In this document: piece by piece, positions 33,650 to 45,152 of the stretch
Layout: every line of letters begins with the position of its first letter
Numbering within the stretch: the stretch's first letter is position 1
NCBI GenBank assembly: GCA_033557465.1
Contig: CM066033.1
Coordinates: 232,874,109-232,938,108, forward strand
Length of the DNA: 64,000 nt
Reading direction: 5' to 3'
Source: Ichthyophis bannanicus
Taxonomy: Eukaryota > Chordata > Amphibia > Gymnophiona > Ichthyophiidae
The notes under the pieces: generated by a model
Seen by the model: the letters and a program-made list of their open reading frames with translations, nothing else
Database searches by the model: none
Told to the model about the DNA's origin: nothing
Translations under genes and position numbers: made by a program

Positions 33650-36600
33650 CTCCTTCACCCGCAGCTCTGCTGACATTTTCTTTCGCTCTCCTCAACTCTC
33701 GATCCCTTTGCTCCAAAACCCACCTAGTTCACGATCTCCTGACCCAACATTCCTTAGATGCTCTTTTTCTGACTGAATCTTGGCTCCGTGAGGGGGAAGA
33801 CGGCTTGCTCTTCCATTGCCTCCCCCCAGGCTACTCTGCTCTGCATACTCCCCGCCTCCGCCGGTCAGGCGGGGGAGTGGCACTTATCAATAGGTCCTCT
33901 CTTATGTTTTCATTGGTTACACCATCCCCTCACTACCCTGAATCCCTTCTGCTCCGCACAGGATCCTCCCCCCCCCCCCCGTGTACTTTTTCTTTCTCTA
34001 CGCCCCCCCCCCCTTCCTTACGTATGGACCTCTGGGATTCCCTGCTGCTTTCTCTGTCAGACTCCACTCTCTTATCCCCTCATCTGGTTCTCCTGGGTGA
34101 TTTCAACGCCCATCTTGATTCCTCTACCAGGACACGGGATGTTGTTGTTGTTAAGTGCCGTTGAGTCGGAGTCGACTCATGGCGACCCTCTGGATAGCTA
34201 TCCTAAATTGTGTTCGGTCTTCAGTCAGGCGGCTCATTGTTGACAGCCTGGTACCTGTAGCTGCTGTTATTGTATCGATCCATCTCATTGCTGGCCTTCC
34301 TCTTTTGCATTGACCTTCTATCTTGCCAAGCATAATGTCTTTCTCTAATGATCTCTCTCTTCGCATGATGTGTCCAAAGTATGAAAGTCAAAGTCTTGTC
34401 ATCTGAGCGTCTAAAGAAAACTTAGGTTTGATCTCCTCTAGTACCGACTGGTTTGTTCTTCGGGCAGTCCATGGTATACACAGTATTCGCCGCCAGCACA
34501 TGGGATAGGACCCTTGCTTCTCTCTTCAACAACTTAGCCCTTACCCAACATGTCACCTGCCCAACCCACACGTCTCTGGTCATACACTAGACCTTATCCT
34601 CACCACCGCGTCCTTTCCCTTCTCACCAACCGATATTCAAGCTCTTCCTCTTCCTTGGTCAGACCACCATTGCTTATGCTTCTCCTTCCCTCTCCCCTCC
34701 TTAGGGACCTCTTCACTCGCCGCTGTGATCCCTTCACAGCCGATTCTTAGACATCACCTTACCCCACTTACTGCTCAGCTTTTTCCTCCCGCCGATTCCC
34801 TTCTTCCCCCAGACTTTGCTTCTCTCCCAGTAGATCAACAGGTGGATTCCTGGACCTCCACCCTTGCTGCTACTCTCGACACTCTCGCCCCACTCCGTCC
34901 TGTCTCCTCTCGTTTCATTTCCCATCACCCATGGTATCACCCTGGCCTTTACTTGCTCCGCTCACATCTGCGTCGGGCAGAACGTCTGTGGCGACAGAAG
35001 CCCTCTGCATCTTCTGCCTCCACCTTCCGTCAGGCCCACCAGCACTATCCTTCCATGATTATCTCTGCCAAGAAATCCTATTACTCACAGCTCATTACTT
35101 CTTCCTCTAATTCCTCTAGGCATCTGTATCAGGTTCTCAAATCCCTTTCCTCAACCTCCGTCCCCTCTCCTTCTCTTACCCCATCTGTCCTTAGCCCAAC
35201 CACTCTTGCATCTTTTTTTTCAGACAAGGTCCAGACTCTTCGCTCGTCCTTCCCTGCCTGCCCCCCGCCCCTCTCTCCCCCTCCCCTCCCCTCCTCCCTC
35301 CCTGTGATATACTCTCCGCCGCTTACTCACACCTTCCCCCATACCTGGTGCACTTTTGACCTGATTACCTCCGCCGAGCTCATCAATGCCATTTCCTCCT
35401 CTCATCAGACCACTTGTCCCCTTGATCCCCTCCCCTTCTCTTGGCTCCTTAACCCCTCCCTCACTCTTATACTGTACGCTCTGACCATTCTCAACTCCAG
35501 TCTTGCCTTTGGCCACTTCCCCTCCGGCTGGAAGCATGCTATAGTCTGCCCCCTCCTTAAGAAGCCCACCCTAGATCCTGCCATTCCCGCCAACTGGCAC
35601 CCAGTAGCTAACCTCTCTTTTCTCTCTAAAGTTCTCGAAAAACTTGTTTTCTCTCAGCTTGCTGCCCATCTCAATTACACCCTCTCCCTTCACCCACATG
35701 AGTCAGGCTTCCGTGCCGGCCACAGCACCAAAACTATTCTCCTCGCTCTCCTCTCCGAAATTCATCTCTCCCACAACCGTGGTGACCTTTCTCTTGTTTC
35801 ACTAGACCTCTCCTCCGCCTTTGATGTTGTCGATCACCGCACCCTTCTTTCACGCCTGTCTGACCTGGATATCTATGATACAGTTCTAGAGTGGTTTCGG
35901 TCTTTTCTCTCTTCTCGTACTTTCGCTGTCCTCGTGGGTTCTAACGCTTCACCCTCACTCCCTTTGCAGTGCGGGGTTCCCCAGGGCTCTATTCTTGCTC
36001 CTCTACTTTTCAATGTCTTCCTCGCTCCCCTTGCCTTACTTATTCAACACTTGGGTATTTCTTCCTACATCTATGCCGATGATATCCTCCTGATGTATCA
36101 CACCTCCTCCACTGCCCCTGATCTCTCCTCCCTCAACGATTGCCTTGCCCTCGTCACCTCCTGTTTCGACCACAACTTCCTCCATGTTAACCCGTCCAAA
36201 TCTTCGCTATCTTGTTCTCTTTTGTTGCCCCTTCTCCCACCCTGTCTCCCACTATGTCCGCTCACCCCATTGCCCTTGTTTCCACTCTCTGATATCTAGG
36301 TGTCACCCTTGACTCCTCCCTCTTTCCACCAACACCATATCCTCGGTGGTGCGTGCCTCTTTTTTCCATCTCCGCAGAATTAGATCCATTCGCCCATTTC
36401 TTTCCACCACTGATATCACCACTCTCATTCTGTCCCTCGTGATTACCCGTCTGGACTATTGCAACTCCGTTCTTGCCGGCCTTCCCTGTTCCCAACTCCG
36501 CCGTCTTCAGTTAGTTCAAAATACTGCTGCTCGCCTTATCACTCACTCCCCTGCTAACGCCCATGTTACTCCATCTCTCCTCTCCCTTCACTGGCTTCCT

Positions 36601-36993
36601 ATCTCTGTCAGATTCATCTACAAACTCCTGACCATAACCCATAAGGTTCTGCATACCAGCACTCCTCAATATTTAGCCGATATCATTTACCTCCAGCCAG
36701 TCCCCGTCTCCTCCGCTCTGCTCACGGCAACCGGCTTTTTCTCCCTTCCCCTTCTCAGGCTCATCTCGAGCTCACTCGCCACTCTGCCTTTTTCTAACTC
36801 AGTCCTGCTCTCTGGAACTCTCTCCCGCACTTCCTTCGCACCGAACCCTCTTTCCCTCAATTTAAGTAATTCCTTTAAACTCGCCTCCTCTGTCAGGCCT
36901 ATGATCTTCCTGTCCCTGCTGGTGGCTTGGACCTTCCCCCGTCAGGTGCCCCCCCACCGCTGGCTTAGTGACCCCCTTGCCCAAGTCACCTGA
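33650..36993 (+). pseudogene. L2-B ORF2 (endonuclease-RT), disabled and interrupted
   Basis: The endonuclease begins near 33675 (FALLNSRSLCSK), with DALFLTESWL, GGGVALI and LVLLGDFNAHLDSSTRTRD. There the RTE fragment splits it at 34140. After 34507 the frame resumes with shifts. The RT (34725-36299) shows NWHPVANLSFLSKV, HESGFRAGHSTKT, DLSSAFDVVDH, GVPQGSILAPLLFN and YADD (36072-36083). A frameshift near 36300-36345 leads into the C-terminal part (36346-36993), with ITRLDYCNSVLAGLP. The stops and shifts mean it is inactive. Confidence 0.87.
34141..34497 (-). mobile_element. RTE 3' fragment inserted in L2-B
   Basis: Minus-strand coding text (SLEKDIMLGKIEGQCKRGRP, RWIDTITAATG) and 3' UTR match the RTE piece at 7354-8055; the 3' end is a gttgtt repeat at 34141. 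Target duplication: acacgggat (34132-34140) and acatgggat (34498-34506), 8 of 9 identical. The 5' end is truncated. Confidence 0.88.
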
Positions 36994-37211
36994 CGACTCC
37001 CTCCCCTCCCTCTGCATCTCTATCTCTCCTGCCCTGTGCTTCTTTCCTGTCCTACTTTATTTGTTTTTCCTCTCCTTCTCTTTTACTTTCCTGTCTATTA
37101 ATGGCGTTCCTTTTTCCTCTTTATTTTCCATGGCCAATTTGTTTTACTGCACTGTACACCGCCCTGACGCCTCTGGTAAGGGTGGTATATCAAGTATCAC
37201 AAATAAAGACT

Positions 37212-38007
37212 GATGCAGCGGTATACTAACAGGCTGTTATGTGCATACAGCTGTAACCCGCTTGTGCAACATGAGTCATGTATGCCATGATGACTGTGAT
37301 TGTGTAGCTTTGGCTCCATCACATCTGTGCAGTAACATACACACACATCCTACCCCTCAGATAGTCACCTGCAGGTATCACCTCATGTCCGTACGTGCCA
37401 CATTTGCTCAGTTTGGATGACACCTGTGCAGTTGGTATCTGCATATTTGTCTGGGGTGTTATATGGTGGTTCTGTGGCTGGGACAGGTGTGAGACCCACA
37501 TGTCTGGTATCAGGTTTTCCATATGGCAGTGGTGCACATTTTCACACACAGTACAAATACATTGGGGACAGCACCTACGGCACATCAGTGTTGCCAGCCC
37601 ATACCATCCTCTCCTCTGCCACCATCCTTCCTTTAGCCCAGCCATCCTCCTCTGTTGGCTGTGTGCAGTCATGTCTTCTTGTGCAGGCTGCTACACCATG
37701 GCCTACACTGGTACTCTTTTCCACATTTCGGCTCTTCATGCACACCTCTCCTGTGCCTGATCTGCACGTCACCACGCCTACTCTGTCCTCCTGTCGCTGC
37801 ACACATCCTGCCACTGCTGACTCCACTAGGGGACAGGTCTTCCCCATTCTATGTCACACACTGACATTGTGCCATTTTACATTGGCATCCCCCTGTGCAT
37901 TGATACAGCTGCCTCCCACATGCTCATCCAATTTACTGACTGCCACATAGGGTGCCCACGGATCTGGCAGTTCCATCAGCTCCCACCTGTCCTTCCATCC
38001 ATCACCT
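37212..38007. other. Harbinger D interior
   Basis: About 800 bp between the L2-B end and an L2-tailed SINE. A long plus frame (37417-37950) has no recognisable domain and overlaps antisense frames of similar length. Nothing is called. Confidence 0.4.
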
Positions 38008-38195
38008 TTACATTTATTTATTATTTATTTATTTATTACAAGTTCTTATATACCGCACTATTCGGCATCAGCGCGGTTTACATTATAACATAAAGACCAT
38101 AACAACAAGCTGTTTGGTTTACATCGAACAGGAGTACAAACTTGGAGAACCGGGGTAAACTATATACATGAGATAATTACATAGAAAAGAATAGA
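38008..38195 (-). mobile_element. L2-tailed SINE fragment
   Basis: The tttatttattatttattta run, ataccgcactattcggcatc and cagcgcggtttacat are the reverse complement of the L2-A 3' tail. The body ggagtacaaacttgg matches the insertion in CR1-3. Confidence 0.75.
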
Positions 38196-38436
38196 GTCTT
38201 GACTTTCCTTGGTGCTCCTTTATCCAGTGTTATGGTTACATCCATTTTCAGACATTGAGGTGCATGCTTGACACCTTGTCCGATGTCCTGTTAACACATG
38301 TTAAATGGCCCATAGTGCCCTTTATGCTGGAATGCTTCCTACACGCCCAGAGCCCTTTTTGCATTTAACACCTCTTATCGCTGCCGTTAGTGCTTGTAAC
38401 GCCTGCTACCTTAACACCCTTTAGTAAACATACCCC
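38196..38436. mobile_element. Right end of Harbinger-type element D
   Basis: The sequence ends with ctttagtaaacatacccc at 38436, the same terminal repeat as elements A and B; the next bases are tat. Subterminal text (ttatcgctgccgttagtgc) resembles the ends of A. No matching left end is found to the left in the window. Confidence 0.65.
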
Positions 38437-38696
38437 TATGTGTTTGAAAGAAGAAATTTCTCAGGCATGAGAGGATTTGGACATCGTAATGTACATGAGA
38501 GGGAGGTGCTGCCCAAACAGTGGGGTAGGATTATAATATTGTGTCCCAAAGTGTCACTGACCAGTGAGTTATGGGAAACACAGCACAACCTCTTTCTTTC
38601 CTCTTTTAGAAAGAGTGTCTCTCATTTGTCCTTTGAGAGTGAGTCTAGAGGGGAACAGCATCCAGATTAACATTTGTTCGAACATGTCATTGCCTT

Positions 38697-39950
38697 GAGC
38701 TCTCCTTTGTGGTGTTCCACAAGGGTCAACCCTCTGCCCCTTGCTGTTCAACATTTTTATCATTCCACTGGTTATGCTAATTCAGAGCCTCGGCGGGTCT
38801 AGCTTTGTCTATGCTGATGATATTCAGCTATTGTCTTCTGTGGGTGCTCTTTCCCTCCGATCTTGCCCCTGTTAACATTTGCCTATATAACATTGCACAG
38901 TGGCTGCACAATAACTCTATTAAACTGAACCCATCAAAGACCATAGCCGCGTGGTTTACAGGCTCACCTAATAGCCCATCTCTGTCTCCTATCTTGGAAG
39001 GCACAATGGTGCAACTGCAATCTACTCTTCATTATCTAGGGGTATTGCTTGATTCTGAACTTTCCTTTTCCCTGCAACTGGAGTGGAACAGGTCTTCCTT
39101 TTGCTCATTGCGCCGGTTTTGGGCCATCCAATCTTTTCTCGATAAACAGGCTCAAACAACTGTTCTTCTCCATACAGTAATATCTCGCCTTGATTACTGT
39201 AACATTTCCTACTTGAGTTTTCCACAATACCAAACCGCCATTTACAAACAATTCAAAATACAGCCATATGCACCCTCACCCATGCACATAAGTTTGATCA
39301 TATTACTTCTCTCCTGGTGCAGCACCACTGGCTCCTGATTAGTTACCGCATCCAATTTAAGGCCTTGACCTTAGTTCTTAAGCAATCCACGATGCAGCTC
39401 CTGGGTACATTTCTACTCTTGTCACTCTTCATGTCCCTGTGAGGGTGCTTTGCTCTGCCCATGATTTTAGACTACATATCCCCTCACCAGCGTTATTTAA
39501 ATTTGAATCCTCATGGAAGACTGCCTTTTTTGCTGCAGTTCCAACACTGTGGAACTGCCTCCCTACACATTTATGCACTGAAGAAAACTTCAAGAGCTTC
39601 AAAAACCCCTTGGAAATATTATTTGAGGATGCCTTTGGCCTCTCATAATTATGATCTTACAAAGCCTCACATTTCATTGGCCAGACAGGACCCTCTCCTT
39701 CCCTTCCCCCCTATCCCGCTGTCTCTTCTCTCTTCTTTTCCCTCCTCCTCCCACCTTTCCTGCTCTTTCCATTTAAGATTTTATATATCTTTCCTATCAT
39801 GAAATTGGCATTCCTTTTCTTTTACATTGAGTACTTTGAATTTTATTTTTCATTTTAACTTTATTTTTAATTTAATTTTATTTTTGAGTACTGTATTGTA
39901 AACCACAATGCTTGTTCCAGAATTTGCTGTATACTAAATAAAGATAAACT
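38697..39950 (+). pseudogene. L2 LINE remnant (L2-C), RT C-terminal half
   Basis: The frame begins at GVPQGSTLCPLLFN (38711), shows FVYADDIQLLSS (YADD at about 38810-38821), then shifts frame repeatedly through the thumb and C-terminal region (SLLVQHHWL near 39310). The 3' end is AT-rich with gtaaaccacaatgc and actaaataaag at about 39900-39945. The endonuclease and RT fingers are missing. Confidence 0.8.
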
Positions 39951-40056
39951 AAAACATAAACATCCAGTGATCAAACAGGATCTGCATTAGGTTTGGTAAA
40001 TGTCTCTGATAGTATACTTAGACTTGGGGGTATGTTTACTAAACCGTCTTAATGTG

Positions 40057-40209
40057 CGCCTTTCTCCGCCTTCAGCGCTCATTTGCGCCGCTGCGCGCAT
40101 TATCACGCGCTAAGGTACCTTATCACGCGATATTATCGCACGCTAAGGTACCTTAGCGCGTCATAACGCGCGCAGCGGCGCAAATGAGCGCTGAAGGTGG
40201 AGAAAGGCT
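40057..40209. repeat. Long subterminal hairpin of element B
   Basis: Core arms 40070-40122 and 40144-40196 pair at 51 of 53 positions around a 21-nt loop; pairing extends outward about 12 bp with few mismatches. The sequence is dense in GCGC and CGCG and includes taaggtacctta. It sits 30-180 bp from the element terminus. The role (transposase binding, or replication structure) is not known. Confidence 0.85.
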
Positions 40210-41329
40210 CCTGGAGGGTGGAGGAAGGCTCCCCAGAGGCGGAGAGAAGGGGTCAGTGGGTGGAGAGTGGGAGGGGAGAGGCTCCCCGCACACTAACGCT
40301 GTGAAATCCGAGGCTGAAAACTAACGCCAGTGAAACCCTGGCGTTAGAGCTGATTTAAAGGGAAGAGAAACCATTTCTGTCAGCAATGTACAGCAAAACC
40401 AGGAAAACCTACAAAAAAGTGATGTGTGATACATGTGCACGGAACAAAAGGGCAAATAAACAGTGAAAATGAACAGAAGAAAATGGAAAAATAAAATAAC
40501 CAAGCTAGGCAATAGTGATCTCAATGGGAAACATCAAAAAACACTCCCAAGAAAGCACCAAAAAAGGATATGAATTCTGGAAGGGTCCATGCTCCGTCCC
40601 CATACAAGTTGAATGAGCCCACAGTGAAATTGTGCTGTGCAGGGTTTTCCTCTCCATCGGACAGGTTTCCTATGGCATGCACATGTGCGGAAACAGCAGG
40701 GCGGGCATGTCGGAACGGCCAACTGGACAGATGCTTGAAAATGGGATACAGAGGGCTGTAGGCGGCACATGCTGTTGTGCAGCTGGGGCACAGTGTGGAC
40801 TAGGCATATGCCTAGGTGGCACTTAGGAATGCTGAAACTGTACAGCAGCCAGACAGCAACTGATGAGGGCCCATCATGGGCACGAGTGTGTCTATCACAG
40901 TGTCACAGGGGATAGTACCCAGCAGGAGAGTACCCTCCAGGTGAGGCAGGACATTGGGCCCTGCGTGCATCTCCCAATACTAGCACTTGCATACCTTAGC
41001 AATGCCACCCTAAACCTGGGAATATGGTACACAGCTATCAAAAGGTTGCGATAAATACTGGCAGATAGCAATTCCGAAGTTAAGTACAATTTTCTGATTG
41101 AGCTACATCATGGCAACCTTTCTGATGTGTGTGGAGTGTGCTACAGGTCTTGTGTCTGACAGTGTTTACCACCCTGGGGAGTGACCCCAACAGCATTGCC
41201 TACCATAGCCATGCCTGCACTGTGCCCAGGACTGGAGCGGTGGCCAGGGCTGCCAAACACCTCTATAGTTGTACAATGCTGGCATAGGTGTGGGAGTGTG
41301 TGTCTGTCTATCCAGTGTGTGGTGGCTGC

Positions 41330-41600
41330 TATAAAGCGCCTTCTGAGGCACCTTATGGTTACAGTCCATATAAGGTGCCTTATAAGGCGTCCTATGGAGC
41401 GCCTTATAGGGTGCCCTATAGGGGACTGTAACCATAAGGTGCCTCAGAAGGCACTTTATAGGGCTATAGGGCACCCTATAAAGCGCCTTCTGAGGCACCT
41501 TATGGTTACAGTCCATATAAGGTGCCTTTATAATGTGCCCTATGGAGTGCATTATAGGGTGCCTTATGCGGCACCTTAGGTTACAGCACGTGAGGGTGTG
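41330..41600. repeat. Inverted and direct repeat array of element B
   Basis: A 38-bp unit at 41330-41367 recurs inverted at 41423-41460 (37 of 38) and direct at 41477-41514 (38 of 38). The spaces between are filled with short palindromic words (ccttataagg, ggcgccttata type). It is related to the array at 8635-8820 of element A. Confidence 0.85.
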
Positions 41601-41654
41601 TTTGCTGGCAGCAATAATTAAAATGCCTCATGAAACAATACTTACATGTCAAAG

Positions 41655-41757
41655 CTGATGCCTCAGCCAGCCTTATGCATTAAGCACACTGGGGGATTGA
41701 ACTCATGATCCCCTGTATTATCAGTCAGTGTAGTAACCATTGTGCTACACCTCTGTT
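41655..41757 (-). repeat. tRNA-like block inside Harbinger element B
   Basis: Reverse complement of the block at 8245-8340. A-box-like tgtagcacaatggttac and B-box-like text near gggggattgaactcatg. Not an intact tRNA gene. Confidence 0.6.
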
Positions 41758-41962
41758 TCTATGTTTGCATGTCTGGGCGCCTACTTAAGATTACCACGCG
41801 TTAACGCGCTTAGCGGCGCTTTGCCCAATAATGTGCGCAGCAGCGCACGTTATCGCGCGATACTCCCATTTTGCTACTTTAAGACTGAAATGCCTACTCC
41901 TTTTATGGCAGCCTGCACACTATCGCCGGGCGCATGTTAAGACGGTTTAGTAAACATACCCC

Positions 41963-42589
41963 TTGGTTTTACAGAATTTCTAGCCCAAGAATATGGAAAA
42001 ATACAATTTTTGGAGTAAATATCCACAGGAGTCAATAGATTCACGAGATTAAAAAAGCTGTAAGAATTTTCCATAGAGATGCAGATGAAACAAACTTTGG
42101 GTCAATCAGGAAACAGGAAGGAAAATCACCAGCAGCAATTCTGTTTGAACCACCTATTGTGAAGATATGACGGTAACTCATCTGCAAGCTCTGTGTCTTA
42201 TAACCTGCAGGTTGCTGGTTTGAGAGCAGACTGAGTGTGAAAAAAAATACATTTACATTTTTACTTGCCAGAAACCTCTAATAACCTTTCAGCTATCTTT
42301 TTTATTTGGACAGCAGCCATAGATACCTCTTTCATAAAAATATTGCCCTGAAATGGAAATTTATTTAAAAAAATTTTAAAAAATGAAAATGTATTAAAGT
42401 GAAACAAAATAAAACAAACAACCTGCAACAGAAACGGGATTTATTTTTGCCTGTACACTCATACAAACATCTGGATTATCAACTACTATTTGGAAGAATG
42501 CAAAGTGAGTGATCCCCTATGTCTGAGACCTTCCAGCATTTGGATTTGAGATATAGTTACTCACCTTTGAAAATCCGAGTTCAAAGCAA
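41963..42589. other. Unassigned sequence with a tRNA-like patch
   Basis: A tRNA-like patch lies at about 42165-42235 (gacggtaactcatctgc; ggttgctggtttgagagc). Otherwise the region is AT-rich and featureless. Confidence 0.35.
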
Positions 42590-42752
42590 TTACAAACAGG
42601 TATACAAGTTATTTTCCAGTTCAAGTTGTACCTGAAGCAATGGAGGGTAAAGTAAATTGCTCAAGGTCACAAGGAGAGTCAGTGAGAGAACCAGGATTTG
42701 AACCCTGGCTGTCCAGTGATGCTCTAATCACTAGGCTGCTTCTCCACACTTG
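42590..42752 (-). mobile_element. tRNA-headed SINE with MIR/L2-type core
   Basis: Minus strand: agcctagtgattagagc (A box), then ccagggttcaaatcctgg (B box), then tgaccttgagcaatttactt and ccctccattgc. The L2-like tail is short and worn. Confidence 0.75.
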
Positions 42753-43280
42753 CTTGTCCAAGCCCAAAAACCTATTCCCAGACATTGCAATCAGTGATTC
42801 TTTTTGCTTCGGCTTCTGAAGATAAACTTCTTGTTATCTACCAATAGTAATCCCCAACAAAAAAGGAATTAAAACAACCTCCTCTAGTATATTATACTCT
42901 TTTTCATGAGGTAAGTCATGGGATCTCTGCTTGCCTTCATGCTCATTCTCTGGAAGTCATGCCTACTTTAGCAGGAAGGCCTCAAGATCCCCTCCTACCA
43001 TACTGCTCTGTTCATATCCTCACCATCTCATCACTACAGCAGGCAGATCTCAGACTCTCTGCCTGTTGAGTTGTTCACCTCTGATCTGAGCCTATGAATG
43101 CATAAACCACACCAATCTTGGGCTTCTCATATAAGTATGTACCAATAGATAGACAGACGGATATACCCTCAATAATAACCACTCTTGTGTAAAATCATGA
43201 CCTAACTGTAATACCATTAAAAATCACTGATTTTTCTTCAGATCAGAATCCAATATGAGATAAAGGGCCTGATTCACTTT
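42753..43280. other. Unassigned sequence
   Basis: No gene or clear repeat seen. Confidence 0.35.
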
Positions 43281-43430
43281 TATAGTTTATTCTCTTGATA
43301 TACCACAAATCAAAATCAATGAATATCTAAGTGGTTTACGTGAAAACAAGGGGAAATAACAAAGCACGTACAAGGTCAAACAAGGATAAGATACCAAGGG
43401 TGATGCAATATTGAAAAATAAGACACAAAA
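43281..43430 (-). mobile_element. L2-type 3' tail / SINE fragment
   Basis: tagtttattctcttgatata, ccacaaatcaaaatc and ctaagtggtttacgtg are the reversed L2 3'-end hairpin type (rtata...ggttta). Confidence 0.55.
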
Positions 43431-45083
43431 GATAAAAATGGAGAACCAAGCCCCAGCCAACACTGTCAAAAGGCCCATGGTAATCAGACCTGTGGAAATG
43501 CACATATTACTTGTGAACTATGACCTGAGGAGACAGGTGGATGAGCAGAAAATGATGCTGGGGAACTACAAGGAAAGTTTGATCCGATGATTGATGATGA
43601 ACAAAAACCTGCCTATTGCAAAGTCGAAGCATAAAAAGATGGCTGCCTGACAAGTGTATGCAGGACCAGCTGAAGCTGGGTCACTGCACTACGTGTGGCA
43701 TGGGACCTATTTTACCCAGCAGTGGACTGATGGCTACACTTTTCACAGCCTCATCAGGCAGCAGAAGAGGATACGTTCTTAGAGCACAGAGATGGAAAGG
43801 CACCAAAAGTGAAATGGACACTTGCAAACGCCACCTGCCAATATTGAACAGAAACCATACAAATGCAAGAGCAATGGTGCAGAGGTTGAATCGCTAACAT
43901 TAGAGGGATACCCTGAGTATGAGGAAATCTTACATGTTTGACTAGGTCAATTTGATGCTGCCAGATATTCAAGGTGTGCCAGTACCATACCAGATATCAA
44001 CAAGGGACTGGCTGTCAATAATCATGAGGGAGTCACAGATGCCTGCTCCTGCAGCTGTACCTGGAACATATTCTGCCCAAACGTTTCACAACACCCTAAT
44101 CCACACTGAGACTAGCCTCCCTGGCTACCACGTGAACAGTGTGTTTGGCACAGGGTTGCTGAAGTAACCTCAGGTGAGGCTTACAGATGTCTTTGCGGAT
44201 AGCATGTGACAGCTGTAGTACAAGATGGCAGATCTGCATCGGCTGATATCTTTTGGATAGGGTCCTATGTGCTTGGCAACTCTGTCCTATGCCAGCACCT
44301 CAAATCTGTGGGCTATGTGGAACCTCCCCCCCCCCCCAACCAGAGGCAGCCCCATGACAGCAGTGCTAGCCATGGTGGCAATATGTGTAATCTGTGGTGC
44401 CTGAGAGATGCATGCATGTATCCTCCCCTGCACTGCATATCCCTCATATTGTCCTTCAGCAGTCCAGAATAAGGTATGCACAATTACAGCAGGGGTGGTG
44501 TGAAGGCATTTATTTTATTTATTTAGCTGTATTTATATCCCGCTTTTCACCGGGTCAAAGCGGCATGGCGGTGCAGGCAGCAATCTAGGGTGGTGTCAAT
44601 GGGCATGGGGAGGACACAGTATTGGGCAGTAAAAGTGCACCAATGCCTTCAGTTTGCAAGGGGGGGGGGCCAGGGGCCTGGCTCACACTCGGCCATGGCT
44701 TCCCACATCTTGAATCTACTCGGGGGCCAGCGATGTACACTTAGAGTTCAAGCAAATGAGCAACATATTGGCCCAGTGCATTGTACACATACCCTCACAA
44801 AGACACCTGATTTCTCCCAGCACTGCCAGATACTCCACCTCCTTTCTGTCTGCTGCATATCTCATCTGCATCATGGATATGTAGAGGACATGGTGGCTAT
44901 ATTGCAGAACACGCACATGGGTACAGGCACAGATGAAAGGAGATGCAGAGAAAATCATTCCTGCTAGTATTCCGGGCACATATAACTGAAGACATGGACA
45001 CACCTATTTCCGGAAACATCTATGGGGGTCACCAATTTTAAAACATTTCCCCGTCTCCAATTGGAGACGCCTATGTGGTATAA
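43431..45083. other. Probable left part of Harbinger element C
   Basis: No gene is called. An L2-type tail (tttatttagctg, tatcccgcttttcacc) lies at 44501-44585. A C-tract is at 44327-44338. The terminal inverted repeat of element C was not found. A plus frame at 43616-43897 has only a vague transposase-like flavour and is not supported. Confidence 0.35.
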
Positions 45084-45152
45084 ATGAGGACGGCTCACGG
45101 GACGCAAGTCCGCAGTTTGAAGGTGCATAATACAAGTGTGGGTTCAAACAAG

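Larger units (their letters stand above)
33060..37211 (+). mobile_element. L2-clade LINE (L2-B), pyrimidine-rich, with long 5' UTR
   Basis: The left edge is approximate. A CpG-rich 5' UTR (33150-33350, with a gttataagggc TATA-like box near 33249) is followed by an endonuclease/RT frame and a 3' UTR. It ends in tgtacaccgccctgacgcct, ggtggtatatc and acaaataaag (about 37158-37211), the L2 3' end type. The plus strand is strikingly rich in C and T over about 3.5 kb. An RTE fragment is inserted at 34141-34497. Confidence 0.85.
40027..41962. mobile_element. PIF/Harbinger-type element B (1.94 kb)
   Basis: Perfect inverted termini of about 26 bp (beginning ggggtatgtttactaaacc) and a perfect 3-bp target duplication ttg (40024-40026, 41963-41965). 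No transposase. Large blocks are reverse-complement homologues of element A: 40100-40690 with 14200-14768, 40695-40920 with 10905-11123, 40940-41335 with 9705-10095, and 41655-41757 with 8245-8340. It lacks the counterpart of about 8830-9700 and the L2, CR1 and hAT insertions. Confidence 0.88.

Noticed and set aside
37417..37950. 177-codon plus frame
   Set aside because: Ser/Thr-rich with no motif, overlapping frames on both strands, and located in transposon interior DNA.
41330..41600. CRISPR-like array
   Set aside because: The repeats are inverted and direct with no regular spacers, within a eukaryotic DNA transposon.
43616..43897. Plus frame with text vaguely like the C-terminal half of a Harbinger transposase
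   Set aside because: Only scattered residues fit, no catalytic motif is present, and its strand is opposite to the clear transposase N-terminus at 47270-47582.
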